Of a stretch of DNA of 24,130 nt, positions 1-8,012 are shown in pieces; positions within the stretch are counted from its first letter, which is position 1; the number at the start of each line of letters is the position of its first letter. A model generated the notes under the pieces. It saw only the letters and a program-made list of their open reading frames with translations, ran no database searches and was not told the origin of the DNA. This stretch comes from JARRNO01 sp037384885 (GTDB lineage Bacteria; Acidobacteriota; UBA4820; DSQY01): the NCBI GenBank assembly GCA_037384885.1, contig JARRNO010000023.1, positions 1 to 24,130 on the forward strand. Reading direction: 5' to 3'. The position numbers were made by a program, and so were the translations under genes.

Positions 1-213
1 ATAGGTCGGCGCAACCGGACCGTCCAACGCCGCCGGCGGCGCGACCTGTCTTCTCTAACCATATGGAACAAGACAAAATTGCTCTTGGTCCAGAACGCGC
101 TGCGTGCACACGGATACGGTCCCCCGGGTTTTCCATGGCGCTGCATGTGCGGTATGCTCGTGATGGGGCCGCTACGGCCTCCGGTCCTGGCACACCTGAA
201 TCGAGGAACGGGC

Positions 214-242
214 TTCAAATAGCGATTTTCCTGGTTTAGAAT
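214..242 (+). promoter_or_regulatory. candidate sigma70-type promoter of greA
   Basis: A TTCAAA hexamer (214-219, 4 of 6 to the -35 consensus) and TAGAAT (237-242, 5 of 6 to the -10 consensus) are separated by 17 bases and end about 30 bases before the greA start. Spacing and position fit a housekeeping promoter, but the -35 match is modest and nothing else supports it. The preceding bases (1-213) contain no gene I can support, only a GC-rich palindrome at 28-41. Confidence 0.4.
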
Positions 243-272
243 GTTGGTAGCGACGTTTAGGAGCCGATGATT

Positions 273-758
273 ATGGTCGATAAATCCAGTGGAATCGACA
301 AGATTCGCAAAACTCTCGAAGAAGAAATGAAGCGCCTGGAGCACGAGCTGCGGGTTGAACTTCCCCGGGAAATCGACCGTGCGAGGCAACTGGGGGATCT
401 CTCGGAGAATGCTGAATATCACATGGCTCTTCAGCGCCAGCAATATGTCAAGGCACGCGTGATGCAGCTCCGGGAGCGCATCGGTGCTCTCTCCACGATC
501 AATTTAAACTCGATTCCAAAAGACAAGGCCGCCTATGGCAGCATTCTTCTGCTTCTCGACGTGGATCGTGACGTGGAGATTGAAATCCGCCTCGTCTCAA
601 ACGAGGAGGCGGATATCGAGAGGGGGAAGTATTCCGTTCAGTCCCCGATCGGAAAGGCACTTCTCGGGCGGCGGGAGGGAGACGAGGTATCTGTCGACAC
701 CCCCGGCGGAACGAGAAACTTCGAGGTCGTCACCCTGACCACCATTCACGATCAATAG
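273..758 (+). CDS. greA: GreA-type transcription elongation (transcript cleavage) factor
   Basis: Protein of 161 residues, close to the usual 158 of GreA. The N-terminal half is a charged antiparallel coiled coil that enters the RNA polymerase secondary channel. It carries the family signature GDLSENAEYH, whose acidic residues help position the catalytic magnesium that stimulates cleavage of backtracked RNA. The C-terminal half is the FKBP-like domain, with SPIGKALLGRREGDEV as its recognisable core. Two ATGs are possible, at 267 and 273. AGGAG at 259-263 lies only 3 bases from the first but 9 from the second, so 273 is preferred. It is the only complete gene on the + strand and converges on pepP. 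The family includes GreB and GreA-like paralogues; the signature favours GreA, though the C-terminal domain is somewhat divergent. Confidence 0.9.
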   Translation: MVDKSSGIDKIRKTLEEEMKRLEHELRVELPREIDRARQLGDLSENAEYHMALQRQQYVKARVMQLRERIGALSTINLNSIPKDKAAYGSILLLLDVDRDVEIEIRLVSNEEADIERGKYSVQSPIGKALLGRREGDEVSVDTPGGTRNFEVVTLTTIHDQ

Positions 759-788
759 CTGAGACATCCCGCCTTCGCCGCGAGCACC

Positions 789-818
789 CCGGCGGTTGAT
801 TGACGTGGCCGCCGCCGG
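789..818 (+). terminator. possible hairpin terminator between convergent greA and pepP
   Basis: CCGGCGG (789-795) pairs exactly with CCGCCGG (812-818) across a 16-base loop in the 77-base gap between the two convergent stop codons. On the + strand it is followed by a weakly T-rich ACATTATCTTTG, and on the minus strand there is no T tract. Position suggests a terminator, but the long loop and poor tail make it a weak candidate. Confidence 0.3.
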
Positions 819-835
819 ACATTATCTTTGCGAGC

Positions 836-2092
836 TCAGTAGCTTAGAGACTTTGACGGGCGGGACATCAGCTTTTCGATGTCGCCCGGGTCCCGAGGCA
901 CGTCCTCGGTCAGGCAGCGGTATCCCGCTTTGGTAATGACGATGTCGTCCTCGGTGCGGATCCCGAGTTCTTCAGAGGCAATGTAGATACCCGGCTCGAT
1001 GGTGATGACGACTCCGGGTTCGAGAGGGCGGTCATACAGCCCGGCGTCGTGAGCGTCCAGACCGAGATAGTGCGACGTTCCGTGGAAAAAGTAGCGGCCG
1101 TAGCCAGCCCGGGCGATGTATTCGCTGCAGGCCCGGTGAACGTCGGTGACGAAATTGCCCGGGCGCGCCGCTTCCATGGCGGCTTGGCTGGCGCCCAGGA
1201 CCACATCGTAAATCTCCCGCTGGCGCTTGCTGTACCGTCCCGAAATGGGATAGGTCCGGGTAATGTCGCTGCAGTAGAAATCTTTTCGGCATCCGATGTC
1301 ACAGACCGCGAGGTCGCCTGCCGACATCTTCCGGGAATTCTTGTCGTAATGCAGGACGCAGGAATTCGGTCCCGACCCGATGATGGTGGGGAAGGCAGGC
1401 GTCTGCGCCCCTTCCATTCGAAAGACGAACTCCACCAGGGCGGCCGCCTGGTATTCCATCATGCCGGGGCTGATGTGCCTCATGAGGGCGTCGTGAGCCG
1501 CGCGGGTAATATCGATCGCATCCACAAGACAGGCGAGTTCCGTCTCGTCTTTCACACGCCTCAGGTCGCCCAGAAGCGCTCCAAGCCGGCGAGGCTGAAG
1601 GGCGGGGTACCGGCGGTGAATCTTTTCCCAGAAAAGGTGGGTCTGGGTGGGCGGGTCATCGAGCCCAGCCGCGGGAAAATCCAGGTAGCATAGCGGATTT
1701 TTATCAAGGGGCCTCGACAGGTGAGCTTCCAGCTGGTACGAGGCAAGAATCGTCCCAACGCCCGTGTCTTTCATGGCCCGCTTCCGTTCCCGGTCCGGGA
1801 GGACCTCCTTCGTCAGGCCGCCAGACGAGAGCACCGGCCCGGTCCAGCGTTCTTTGGCGGGATCCTTCGGCGGGAGGAACAGCACCTCGTCGGCGCCCTC
1901 AGGTGTGACGTTGAGAAGCAGCGCCGCCCCCGGCGATTCCACACCAGTCAGGTAGTAGAAATTAGAATCGGGAACAAAGGGAACCAAGTCTCTTTCGGCC
2001 CCGGAAAAGATCAGCGCAAGAACCGCCTGGGCGCCGGCCGCCTCTCGAAGGTGCTCCTTGAGAAGATCGCGGCGCCGCTTGAAGACATTCAC
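836..2092 (-). CDS. pepP: Xaa-Pro aminopeptidase (aminopeptidase P, M24B)
   Basis: Cytoplasmic metallopeptidase of 418 residues that removes an N-terminal residue preceding proline. Residues about 1-130 match the aminopeptidase P N-terminal domain (FVPDSNFYYLTG, FLPPKDPAKERW). The C-terminal pita-bread domain has all the expected ligands of the dinuclear metal site. They are Asp in CDIGCRKDFY, Asp in SDITRTYP, His in HGTSHYLGLDAHD, Glu in ITIEPGIYI and Glu in RTEDDIVIT. The proton-shuttle histidines of the same HGTSH segment are also present. ATG is preceded by AGGAG with a 10-base spacer. It is the last gene of the long minus-strand cluster, 29 bases after the bactofilin gene, and faces greA. 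Family and fold are clear; the exact peptide preference is inferred. Confidence 0.92.
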   Translation of the reverse strand: MNVFKRRRDLLKEHLREAAGAQAVLALIFSGAERDLVPFVPDSNFYYLTGVESPGAALLLNVTPEGADEVLFLPPKDPAKERWTGPVLSSGGLTKEVLPDRERKRAMKDTGVGTILASYQLEAHLSRPLDKNPLCYLDFPAAGLDDPPTQTHLFWEKIHRRYPALQPRRLGALLGDLRRVKDETELACLVDAIDITRAAHDALMRHISPGMMEYQAAALVEFVFRMEGAQTPAFPTIIGSGPNSCVLHYDKNSRKMSAGDLAVCDIGCRKDFYCSDITRTYPISGRYSKRQREIYDVVLGASQAAMEAARPGNFVTDVHRACSEYIARAGYGRYFFHGTSHYLGLDAHDAGLYDRPLEPGVVITIEPGIYIASEELGIRTEDDIVITKAGYRCLTEDVPRDPGDIEKLMSRPSKSLSY

Positions 2093-2121
2093 GGGCTTCT
2101 CCTTTCGTATGGTGCGGCGCG

Positions 2122-2541
2122 TTATTTTTTGGGATCTTTGTTTTCAGGTCCCGCCTGGGGCTCCGCCGGTTTGGAGGTCGGCTTGCCCTTCTCCGCCGCG
2201 GCCATTTGAATGGTGCCCTCCACGGTTCCGCCCTCCATGACGGTCATAGACGGAGATGCCAGGAAAATCTCACCGCCAAGGCGTCCGTGGGGATGCACTT
2301 CCAGGGCACCCTTCACCTTCAAGGTTCCCTCTATCCTGCCGTAAACCACCAGGCTGTTGACTTCGACGTCGCCGGAGACGACCCCCTTCTCCCCCACGAC
2401 CAGGCGGTCGGACCGGAGAATGGATCCCTTGAACTCTCCGTCGATGCGGAAGGTGTGGTTGAACACCAGCTTTCCTTCCACGGACACGCCTTCGCCGAGC
2501 ATCCCGCCGACCTGGACCGAACCATTTACAGTCTTGTTCAT
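2122..2541 (-). CDS. bactofilin family cytoskeletal protein
   Basis: Protein of 139 residues with the bactofilin (DUF583) pattern. A short polar N-terminus is followed by a core of about 100 residues built from repeating beta-strand turns rich in G and V (EGKLVFNHTFRIDGEFKGSI, LVVGEKGVVSGDVEVNSLVV, YGRIEGTLKVKG, HPHGRLGGEI). The C-terminal tail is disordered and rich in P, K and E. Bactofilins polymerise without nucleotide into membrane-associated beta-helical filaments that scaffold cell shape or segregation proteins. The gene starts 3 bases after the parB stop. In Myxococcus, bactofilins hold ParABS components at subpolar sites, so a role beside ParA and ParB is a reasonable inference here. 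No transmembrane segment is seen. Confidence 0.88.
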   Translation of the reverse strand: MNKTVNGSVQVGGMLGEGVSVEGKLVFNHTFRIDGEFKGSILRSDRLVVGEKGVVSGDVEVNSLVVYGRIEGTLKVKGALEVHPHGRLGGEIFLASPSMTVMEGGTVEGTIQMAAAEKGKPTSKPAEPQAGPENKDPKK

Positions 2542-2544
2542 GTC

Positions 2545-3390
2545 TTACCTTTCCCTTTGCGTGCCGAAGATGACGTCATAAAGACGCTGTAATTCGTCCT
2601 CGTTCTGGAATGCAATGACGACACGCCCTCCCTTCCCCCGGCGTTGAATGGCCACGGGCAGGCCGATGCGCCCCGACAGCTTGCGCGAGGCCGCTTTCGT
2701 ATCGGGATCTTCCCGCATCGGGTTACGGGGCGCGGCGGCTTTGGAGCGCTTTTCCGCCTCGCGGACGGACAGGCCTTTTGCGACGATCTGTTCCAGGAGC
2801 GCCTGCTGATCGTCTTGCTTTCGCCGCGCCAGAATAGCCTTGGCATGGCCGATGGTAATCATGCCCTCTTCCAGAGCCTTGAGACCCGAGTCGGGAAGCT
2901 TGAGGAGCCGCAACATGTTGGCCACCGTCGCCCGGTCTTTGCCCACCTTCTCCGCGACCGTTTCCTGCGTGTATCCAAGTTCGTCGATCAGCAGGCGGTA
3001 GGCGCGGGCCTCCTCCACTGGGTTGAGATCTTCACGCTGAAGGTTCTCCACCAGGGCGAGCTCAAGTCGCTTTTCCTCTTCCACATCTTTGACCAGAATC
3101 GGCACCTGATGAAGACCGGCCGCCTGAGCAGCGCGCCAGCGGCGCTCTCCGGCGATGATTTCATAGCCGCCGTCCACGTGGCGCACGAGGATCGGCTGAA
3201 GGATCCCGTTTGCACGAATGGAATCCGCCAACTCGCTTAGTCCCCCCTCACGAAAGGCCTTTCTCGGCTGGCTCGGATTGGGATGGATGCGGTGAATGTC
3301 CACCTCCAAAACCCGCCGGCTTTCGGGCGCCGGTCCGCCGAGGAGTGCATCCAGTCCACGGCCGAGACGTTTGGGGCTCTTAGCGTTCAT
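2545..3390 (-). CDS. parB: chromosome partitioning protein ParB (CTPase, parS-binding)
   Basis: Protein of 281 residues beginning MNAKSPKRLGRGLDALLG, the typical ParB N-terminus that contacts ParA. The N-terminal domain contains NPSQPRK (38-44) and the CTP-binding box GERRWRA (81-87). It is followed by the helix-turn-helix that reads parS (LGYTQETVAEKVGKDRATV). The C-terminal end (GRVVIAFQNEDELQRLYDVI) is the dimerisation domain. The ATG at 3390 overlaps the parA stop by 11 bases. An in-frame extension to 3585 lies inside parA and has no family similarity, so it was discarded. ParB spreads on DNA from parS; two candidate sites are in this window, at 4230-4245 and 9323-9338. Confidence 0.95.
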   Translation of the reverse strand: MNAKSPKRLGRGLDALLGGPAPESRRVLEVDIHRIHPNPSQPRKAFREGGLSELADSIRANGILQPILVRHVDGGYEIIAGERRWRAAQAAGLHQVPILVKDVEEEKRLELALVENLQREDLNPVEEARAYRLLIDELGYTQETVAEKVGKDRATVANMLRLLKLPDSGLKALEEGMITIGHAKAILARRKQDDQQALLEQIVAKGLSVREAEKRSKAAAPRNPMREDPDTKAASRKLSGRIGLPVAIQRRGKGGRVVIAFQNEDELQRLYDVIFGTQRER

Positions 3391-4144
3391 GGGAAAGGAA
3401 CTCCTGCGCGACTTGAAGATAGGATTGTGCGCCCTTGGAAGCAATATCATAGAGCAGCACGGGCTTGCCGAAGGATGGCGCCTCCGCCAGCCGGATATTC
3501 CGGGGGATCGGATTCGCGTAGACCTTGTTGCCGAAGTAGCTCTGGATTTCCTGGCTGACTTGGCGGCCGAGGTTGGTGCGCTCATCGAACATGGTCAAAA
3601 GGACCCCTCGGATTTCCAGTGCTTCGTTCAGGCCGCCACGGATCCGTTCGAGAGTCCCCAGCAGCTCTGACACCCCTTCAAGGGCAAAGTACTCGGCCTG
3701 AATGGGAATGAGCACCTCATCCGCTGCCACGAGGGCGTTGACAGTTAATAAGCCGAGGGACGGCGGGCAGTCAATCAGAATAAAATCGTACCGGTCTCCC
3801 ACGGAGCCGAGAGCCTCTTTTAAGGCGTACTCACGCTTGTCGATGGAGACGAGCTCCACTTCGGCTCCCGCGAGATCCACCGAGCCCGGCAGCGCCGACA
3901 GATAGGGGAGGTCCAGAGTGACAACCGCCTCCTCAAGGCTCGAGCGCCCCGTCAGAACGGTATAAATCGTCGGGTGCGCGCCCTTTCTGGGAAGTCCCAG
4001 TCCGGACGTGCAGTTCGCCTGGGGATCAAAATCAACCAACAGGACCCGCTTTTCGGCGGCGGCGAGAGACGCCCCCAGATTGATGACGGTCGTAGTCTTT
4101 CCGACGCCGCCTTTTTGGTTGGCGATCGCGATAATCCGGGCCAA
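3380..4144 (-). CDS. parA: chromosome partitioning ATPase ParA (Soj)
   Basis: Protein of 254 residues beginning with the classic ParA N-terminus (ARIIAIANQKGGVGKTTT). It has the deviant Walker A KGGVGKTT at 11-18, DFDPQANCTSGLG as the A' region, and Walker B in FILIDCPPSLG. ParA binds DNA non-specifically as an ATP dimer and is released by ParB, which moves the origin region. The start chosen is TTG at 4144, because AAGGAGG (4151-4157 on the complement) lies 6 bases upstream and the family begins exactly here. A GTG at 4246 would add 34 residues that begin FHVEQ, but these are only the translation of the parS palindrome. Spacing to rsmG is 79 bases, one of the larger gaps in this cluster, so a separate promoter is possible but none is convincing. 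Confidence 0.94.
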   Translation of the reverse strand: MARIIAIANQKGGVGKTTTVINLGASLAAAEKRVLLVDFDPQANCTSGLGLPRKGAHPTIYTVLTGRSSLEEAVVTLDLPYLSALPGSVDLAGAEVELVSIDKREYALKEALGSVGDRYDFILIDCPPSLGLLTVNALVAADEVLIPIQAEYFALEGVSELLGTLERIRGGLNEALEIRGVLLTMFDERTNLGRQVSQEIQSYFGNKVYANPIPRNIRLAEAPSFGKPVLLYDIASKGAQSYLQVAQEFLSHER

Positions 4145-4223
4145 TTCGCTCCTCCTTGTGAAGGAACTTTTTACCACACTTTGGGCTTTCCCGAAAGTAA
4201 TGGGCCGGAATCCGTCCCGCCCT

Positions 4224-4796
4224 TCAAATTGTTCCACGTGGAACACGGCCGATGATGATTACTTGCCCGGCCTGACCGAGCAGGTGCTCTGAACGGGCCC
4301 AGCCCAGGGCGTCCAGCCACCCGCGAAGCCTCGCCGCGGCATCTCCCGCTGTCCATACCAGGAGGGCACCTCCGGGGACAAGCGCCTCCCCGACTCGTTT
4401 CACCAGCCCCTTGCGAAGCCTGACTCCGCGAACGGTAGCCGCGTGAAAGCGTGCCCCGGGCGAGAGCGAAAGAAACTCTTCCACAGTGCATTCCCGGATC
4501 TCCAGACTTAAAGACAAGACACGGGCGGCCTCCCTCAAAAACTGCGATTTCTTTGCGGCCGGTTCACAGAGAACCCATGTCAAGCCGGGCTTCACCGTCG
4601 CTAGAGGAACGGCCGGTATTCCCCCGCCCGCGCCAATGTCCAGAACTGCACCCTTGTCCGGCAACAGTGTCCGGGCCTCGAGGGAGGGGATGACTCCCTT
4701 GCTGTAGGCCGTCTCCCGGTTGCGGAACGCCGTCAGTCCGGCGACCGGATTCCAACGGAACAGCAACTCAAGGTAAGGGGCGAATCGTTCATCCAT
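4224..4796 (-). CDS. rsmG: 16S rRNA (guanine-N7) methyltransferase RsmG (GidB)
   Basis: Protein of 190 residues, slightly shorter than the usual 200-210. RsmG methylates N7 of the guanine near position 527 of 16S rRNA using S-adenosylmethionine. The N-terminal helices match (YLELLFRWNPVAGLTAFRN), and motif I VLDIGAGGGIPAVPLA is the SAM-binding loop. The family's usual HxxDSL segment is replaced here by KGVIPSLEA, so the protein is a divergent member. ATG overlaps the mnmG stop by 8 bases (ATGGATGA). Its last codons (RVPRGT) are written by the parS palindrome, so the gene end and the centromere-like site coincide. The mnmG-rsmG-parA order strongly supports the assignment. Confidence 0.87.
   Translation of the reverse strand: MDERFAPYLELLFRWNPVAGLTAFRNRETAYSKGVIPSLEARTLLPDKGAVLDIGAGGGIPAVPLATVKPGLTWVLCEPAAKKSQFLREAARVLSLSLEIRECTVEEFLSLSPGARFHAATVRGVRLRKGLVKRVGEALVPGGALLVWTAGDAAARLRGWLDALGWARSEHLLGQAGQVIIIGRVPRGTI
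4230..4245. promoter_or_regulatory. parS centromere-like site ahead of parA
   Basis: TGTTCCACGTGGAACA is a perfect 16-base palindrome and matches the bacterial parS consensus TGTTTCACGTGAAACA with symmetrical C and G changes, a variant also known from other phyla. It spans the last codons of rsmG and lies about 85 bases before the parA start. It is expected to load ParB, and its position also allows ParB to influence parAB transcription, though that is inference. Confidence 0.9.
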
Positions 4797-6651
4797 TTTC
4801 GGCGCGCTTTCCGTTCTCGAGGGTAATTCGCAGCAGCGTCAGGGCGGCCGGGGTCATTCCGGGAATTCTCCGGGCTTGCCCGAGTGTTTCCGGCCGGACG
4901 GCCTCGAGGCGTTCCAGGAGTTCCCGAGACAAGCCCGAAAGGTCATCGTAGCAAAAGTCCTCTGGAATGGGCACGCCCCAGGCCGATTTGAGCCGCCGGA
5001 CCTGCGACTGCTCGCGCTCCCGGTAACCCGCCGTCTTCACTTCCGACTCAATGTAGCGCCGGAGGAACGGGTCCGGCTCAATCGTTTGCCCACAGAGCGC
5101 CTCGAGCATACTGAGGTCGTTCCCGGGGCGCGACAGGTATTGCGCCATGCTCGGCGATGTCCCGTTCAGGCGGATTCGCGTTTGTTCCAGGAGGGCTATC
5201 GCCTTCTCAACCCTATTTTCACGCTTCAGGATGTGCGCCGCTTCGCTGCTTTCCATGACACCCGCCTTCTCTGCGTACCCGGATAGTCTGCGATAGGCCG
5301 TGTGCCGGTCTAGCAGCAGACGGAATTCCGACCGTGAAGTAAACATGCGGTACGGCTCCAGAACGCCCCGAGTGACAAGGTCGTCCACCATAACGCCCAG
5401 GTAGGCCTCTTCCCGTCCGAGCCGAAAGGGAGGTTCACCCTTCAGCGCTCTCGCCGCGTTATACCCAGCCCAAAGTCCTTGAGCCGCGGCCTCCTCGTAT
5501 CCAGTCGTTCCGTTGATTTGTCCGGCCAGGTACAGCCCCCGCAGCCCCCTCAGCTCAAGAGAGAGAGTCAGGGCGCGGGGATCAACATAGTCGTATTCCA
5601 CGGCATACCCGAACCTCAGGATTTCCGCTTCTTCCAGGCCTGGGATGGTCTTCAACATGTCTTCCTGCACGTCCTTCGGCAGGGACGTGGAAATTCCGTT
5701 GGGGTAAATCTCCGGTGTGTCGATACCGTCCGGTTCGAGAAAGACCAGGTGCGTCTCGTGGTGTGGGAATTTAACCACCTTGTCTTCGATGGAAGGACAG
5801 TAGCGGGGCCCGGTGCTTTGGATTCGTCCGGAGTACAGGGGTGAGCGGTCCAGGTTTTTCCGGATCAACGCGGCGGTCTTCTCCGTCGTGTGAGTGACAT
5901 AGCAGGGCTGTTGTTCCAGATGGGGAAAGGGTTCCCTTTCGGGGGTATAGAGCGAGAAAGGCTCGGGAAGATCATCCCCATCCTGGTGCTCCAATTTCTC
6001 CCAGGCGACGGTGTCCCGCCTGATGCGGCACGGCGTACCCGTCTTCAAGCGCCCCAAGGGGAGTTCAAGCTTCCGCAAGCTTTCTGCCAAGCGGTTCGAG
6101 GCGAACTCCCCTGCCCGCCCGCCGGCCTTTTGTTCGGCGCCCACGTGCATCACGCCGTTCAGGAAAGTGCCTGTCGTCAGGACGACCACCTTCGCTTTCA
6201 GGCTTCGCCCATCCTCCAGAACCACGCCGCCGATTTGTGCGCCTCGCAGGATCACGTCCGCGGCGCGCCCCTGGACCAGGGTGACCCCCGGGGTGCTCTC
6301 TAGTATGGCGCGGACCGCTTCGTGGTAGAGACGACGGTCGCTCTGGCAGCGAAGCCCCTGAACCGCAGGCCCTTTGCTGCCGTTCAGAATCCTGAATTGA
6401 ATTCCGGATCGATCTGCGGCCTTTGCCATCAGTCCGCCAAGCGCGTCAATCTCCCGAACCAAGTGGCCCTTTCCCACACCCCCGATGCTGGGATTGCAGG
6501 ACATCCGTGCGACAGCGTCCAGACGATCCGTGACAAGCGCCGCGGACAGACCGTGAAGGGCCAGCATGCGGACGGCTTCGCTTCCGGCGTGCCCGCCCCC
6601 CACAACGACCGCATCAAAACTCCTTTCGTCTGTTTCATCGCGTCCAAACAT
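4789..6651 (-). CDS. mnmG: tRNA uridine-5-carboxymethylaminomethyl modification protein MnmG (GidA)
   Basis: Protein of 620 residues, the normal length. With MnmE it installs the cmnm5 group on wobble uridine 34 of certain tRNAs, using FAD, NADH and methylene-tetrahydrofolate. The dinucleotide-binding motif GGGHAGSEA is at 18-26. The conserved cysteines are in MSCNPSIGG (Cys52) and RYCPSIED (Cys285). GRLKTGTPCRI near 200 and a helical C-terminal domain that contacts MnmE and tRNA (REREQSQVRRLKSAWGVPIP onward) are also seen. ATG at 6651 lies 2 bases after the mnmE stop, so the two partners are produced together. No missing segment is evident. Confidence 0.96.
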   Translation of the reverse strand: MFGRDETDERSFDAVVVGGGHAGSEAVRMLALHGLSAALVTDRLDAVARMSCNPSIGGVGKGHLVREIDALGGLMAKAADRSGIQFRILNGSKGPAVQGLRCQSDRRLYHEAVRAILESTPGVTLVQGRAADVILRGAQIGGVVLEDGRSLKAKVVVLTTGTFLNGVMHVGAEQKAGGRAGEFASNRLAESLRKLELPLGRLKTGTPCRIRRDTVAWEKLEHQDGDDLPEPFSLYTPEREPFPHLEQQPCYVTHTTEKTAALIRKNLDRSPLYSGRIQSTGPRYCPSIEDKVVKFPHHETHLVFLEPDGIDTPEIYPNGISTSLPKDVQEDMLKTIPGLEEAEILRFGYAVEYDYVDPRALTLSLELRGLRGLYLAGQINGTTGYEEAAAQGLWAGYNAARALKGEPPFRLGREEAYLGVMVDDLVTRGVLEPYRMFTSRSEFRLLLDRHTAYRRLSGYAEKAGVMESSEAAHILKRENRVEKAIALLEQTRIRLNGTSPSMAQYLSRPGNDLSMLEALCGQTIEPDPFLRRYIESEVKTAGYREREQSQVRRLKSAWGVPIPEDFCYDDLSGLSRELLERLEAVRPETLGQARRIPGMTPAALTLLRITLENGKRAENG

Positions 6652-6653
6652 GG

Positions 6654-8012
6654 CTATTTCCCGATGCAGAAGCGGCTGAAGATTTCGTCGTAAAGGGCTT
6701 CAGGGCTCATGTGACCGAGAAGTGCGTCCATCGCCTCTTGCGCCCGGTGAAGATGCGGCACCGCCGCCTCTTCCGTTTGTCCGGCTTCGATGGCCGCCCT
6801 CGCCTCCCTAAGAAATCCCGTGGCCTCCCGGAGGCTTGCGGTTTGCCGCTCCGAAACCAACTCGGTTTCTTCCCGCGGCGACCTCTCTTCCGCCCAGCTC
6901 GCCACCCGCCTTGCGACGGCGTCGAGACCCTTGCCGTCTAGGGAACTCAGGGCGCAAAACTCCCGATCCGGGACCGCGCCGTATGTCTCGTTGACCAAGT
7001 CGGCCTTGGTACCCACCAGGGCGATTACCTTCTCCCCAACCTGTCGCAGAAGTGACTGCTCCCCATCACCCCAGCCCGCCGTCATATCAAACAACAACAG
7101 GACCCCCTCCGCATTCCGGGCGGCACCGAGCCCGCGCTCCACCCCCAGCTTTTCAACGGGATCCTCAGACTTGCGCACACCCGCAGTATCGATCAGAACC
7201 ACCGGGTAGCCCGCGAGATCCAGCGTCTCTTCCAACAGGTCCCTTGTCGTACCGGGATGAGGACTGACGATCGCACGATCCCTCTGGAGAAAAGCGTTGA
7301 ACAGCGAAGATTTGCCCACATTCGGTGCGCCGCACAACGCGATCCGCCAGCCTTCACGCAGCGACCGTCCTCTGACGGCATCACTCAGGACAGCCCCCAT
7401 CTCGTCTTCCAACTCACGCATCCTGGCAACATCATCGGACGGCCGGTAGGCGGCCGTGTCTTCAGGAAAATCGAGACGGGCATCCATGTCTGCCTGCAGT
7501 GCCAGGAGCTTCTGACGTAGACCCTGCATGCGCTCCCCCGTGCGGCCCGCCACAATCCCACTGACGGATCCGGCTTGCAGGGCGGTTTCGCTGTCGACCA
7601 GGGCGTTCACCGCTTCCGCCTGCATCACACTCATCTTTCCATTCAAGACGGCCCGGAATGAGAACTCACCCGGAAGGGCCGGGCGGGCGCCCATCGCCTC
7701 GCACGCTCCTTTCAGGCTTCGGATCACACCCCCCGAACCGTGGCAGTGGATCTCCACGACCTGCTCACCCGTGAATGAAGCCGGCGCTTTGAACCATACC
7801 GCCATTCCAAAATCCAGGACGCGCTCCTTCCCATCCAGAATTTCTCCCTGCACCAACAGCCTCGGGTAATTCCACGGCGAACGGCTTCCCCGGGATCTGA
7901 ACAGCGCCTTCAGAATGGAAATGGAAAGTCTGCCGGAAAGACGCACCACCCGGACGCCGCCGCGTCCGGGTGGTGTGATTTCTGAAACGATGGTGTCGTT
8001 TACATCAGGCAT
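6654..8012 (-). CDS. mnmE: tRNA modification GTPase MnmE (TrmE)
   Basis: Protein of 452 residues. The N-terminal folate-binding domain begins with DTIVSEITPPGRGG. A helical domain follows, with the G domain inserted: G1 GAPNVGKSS (228-236), G2 GTTRD (254-258), G3 DTAG (275-278) and G4 TKAD (335-338). The C-terminus is CIGK, whose cysteine is the conserved MnmE terminal motif. The enzyme is a potassium-activated GTPase that forms a complex with MnmG. G4 normally reads NKxD; threonine in the first position is a mild departure. ATG overlaps the yidC stop by 8 bases. Many bacteria place jag between yidC and mnmE; it is missing here. Confidence 0.96.
   Translation of the reverse strand: MPDVNDTIVSEITPPGRGGVRVVRLSGRLSISILKALFRSRGSRSPWNYPRLLVQGEILDGKERVLDFGMAVWFKAPASFTGEQVVEIHCHGSGGVIRSLKGACEAMGARPALPGEFSFRAVLNGKMSVMQAEAVNALVDSETALQAGSVSGIVAGRTGERMQGLRQKLLALQADMDARLDFPEDTAAYRPSDDVARMRELEDEMGAVLSDAVRGRSLREGWRIALCGAPNVGKSSLFNAFLQRDRAIVSPHPGTTRDLLEETLDLAGYPVVLIDTAGVRKSEDPVEKLGVERGLGAARNAEGVLLLFDMTAGWGDGEQSLLRQVGEKVIALVGTKADLVNETYGAVPDREFCALSSLDGKGLDAVARRVASWAEERSPREETELVSERQTASLREATGFLREARAAIEAGQTEEAAVPHLHRAQEAMDALLGHMSPEALYDEIFSRFCIGK

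Noticed and set aside
3391..3585. In-frame N-terminal extension of parB
   Set aside because: It lies entirely inside parA, and the family start MNAKSPKRLGRGLDALLG is downstream.
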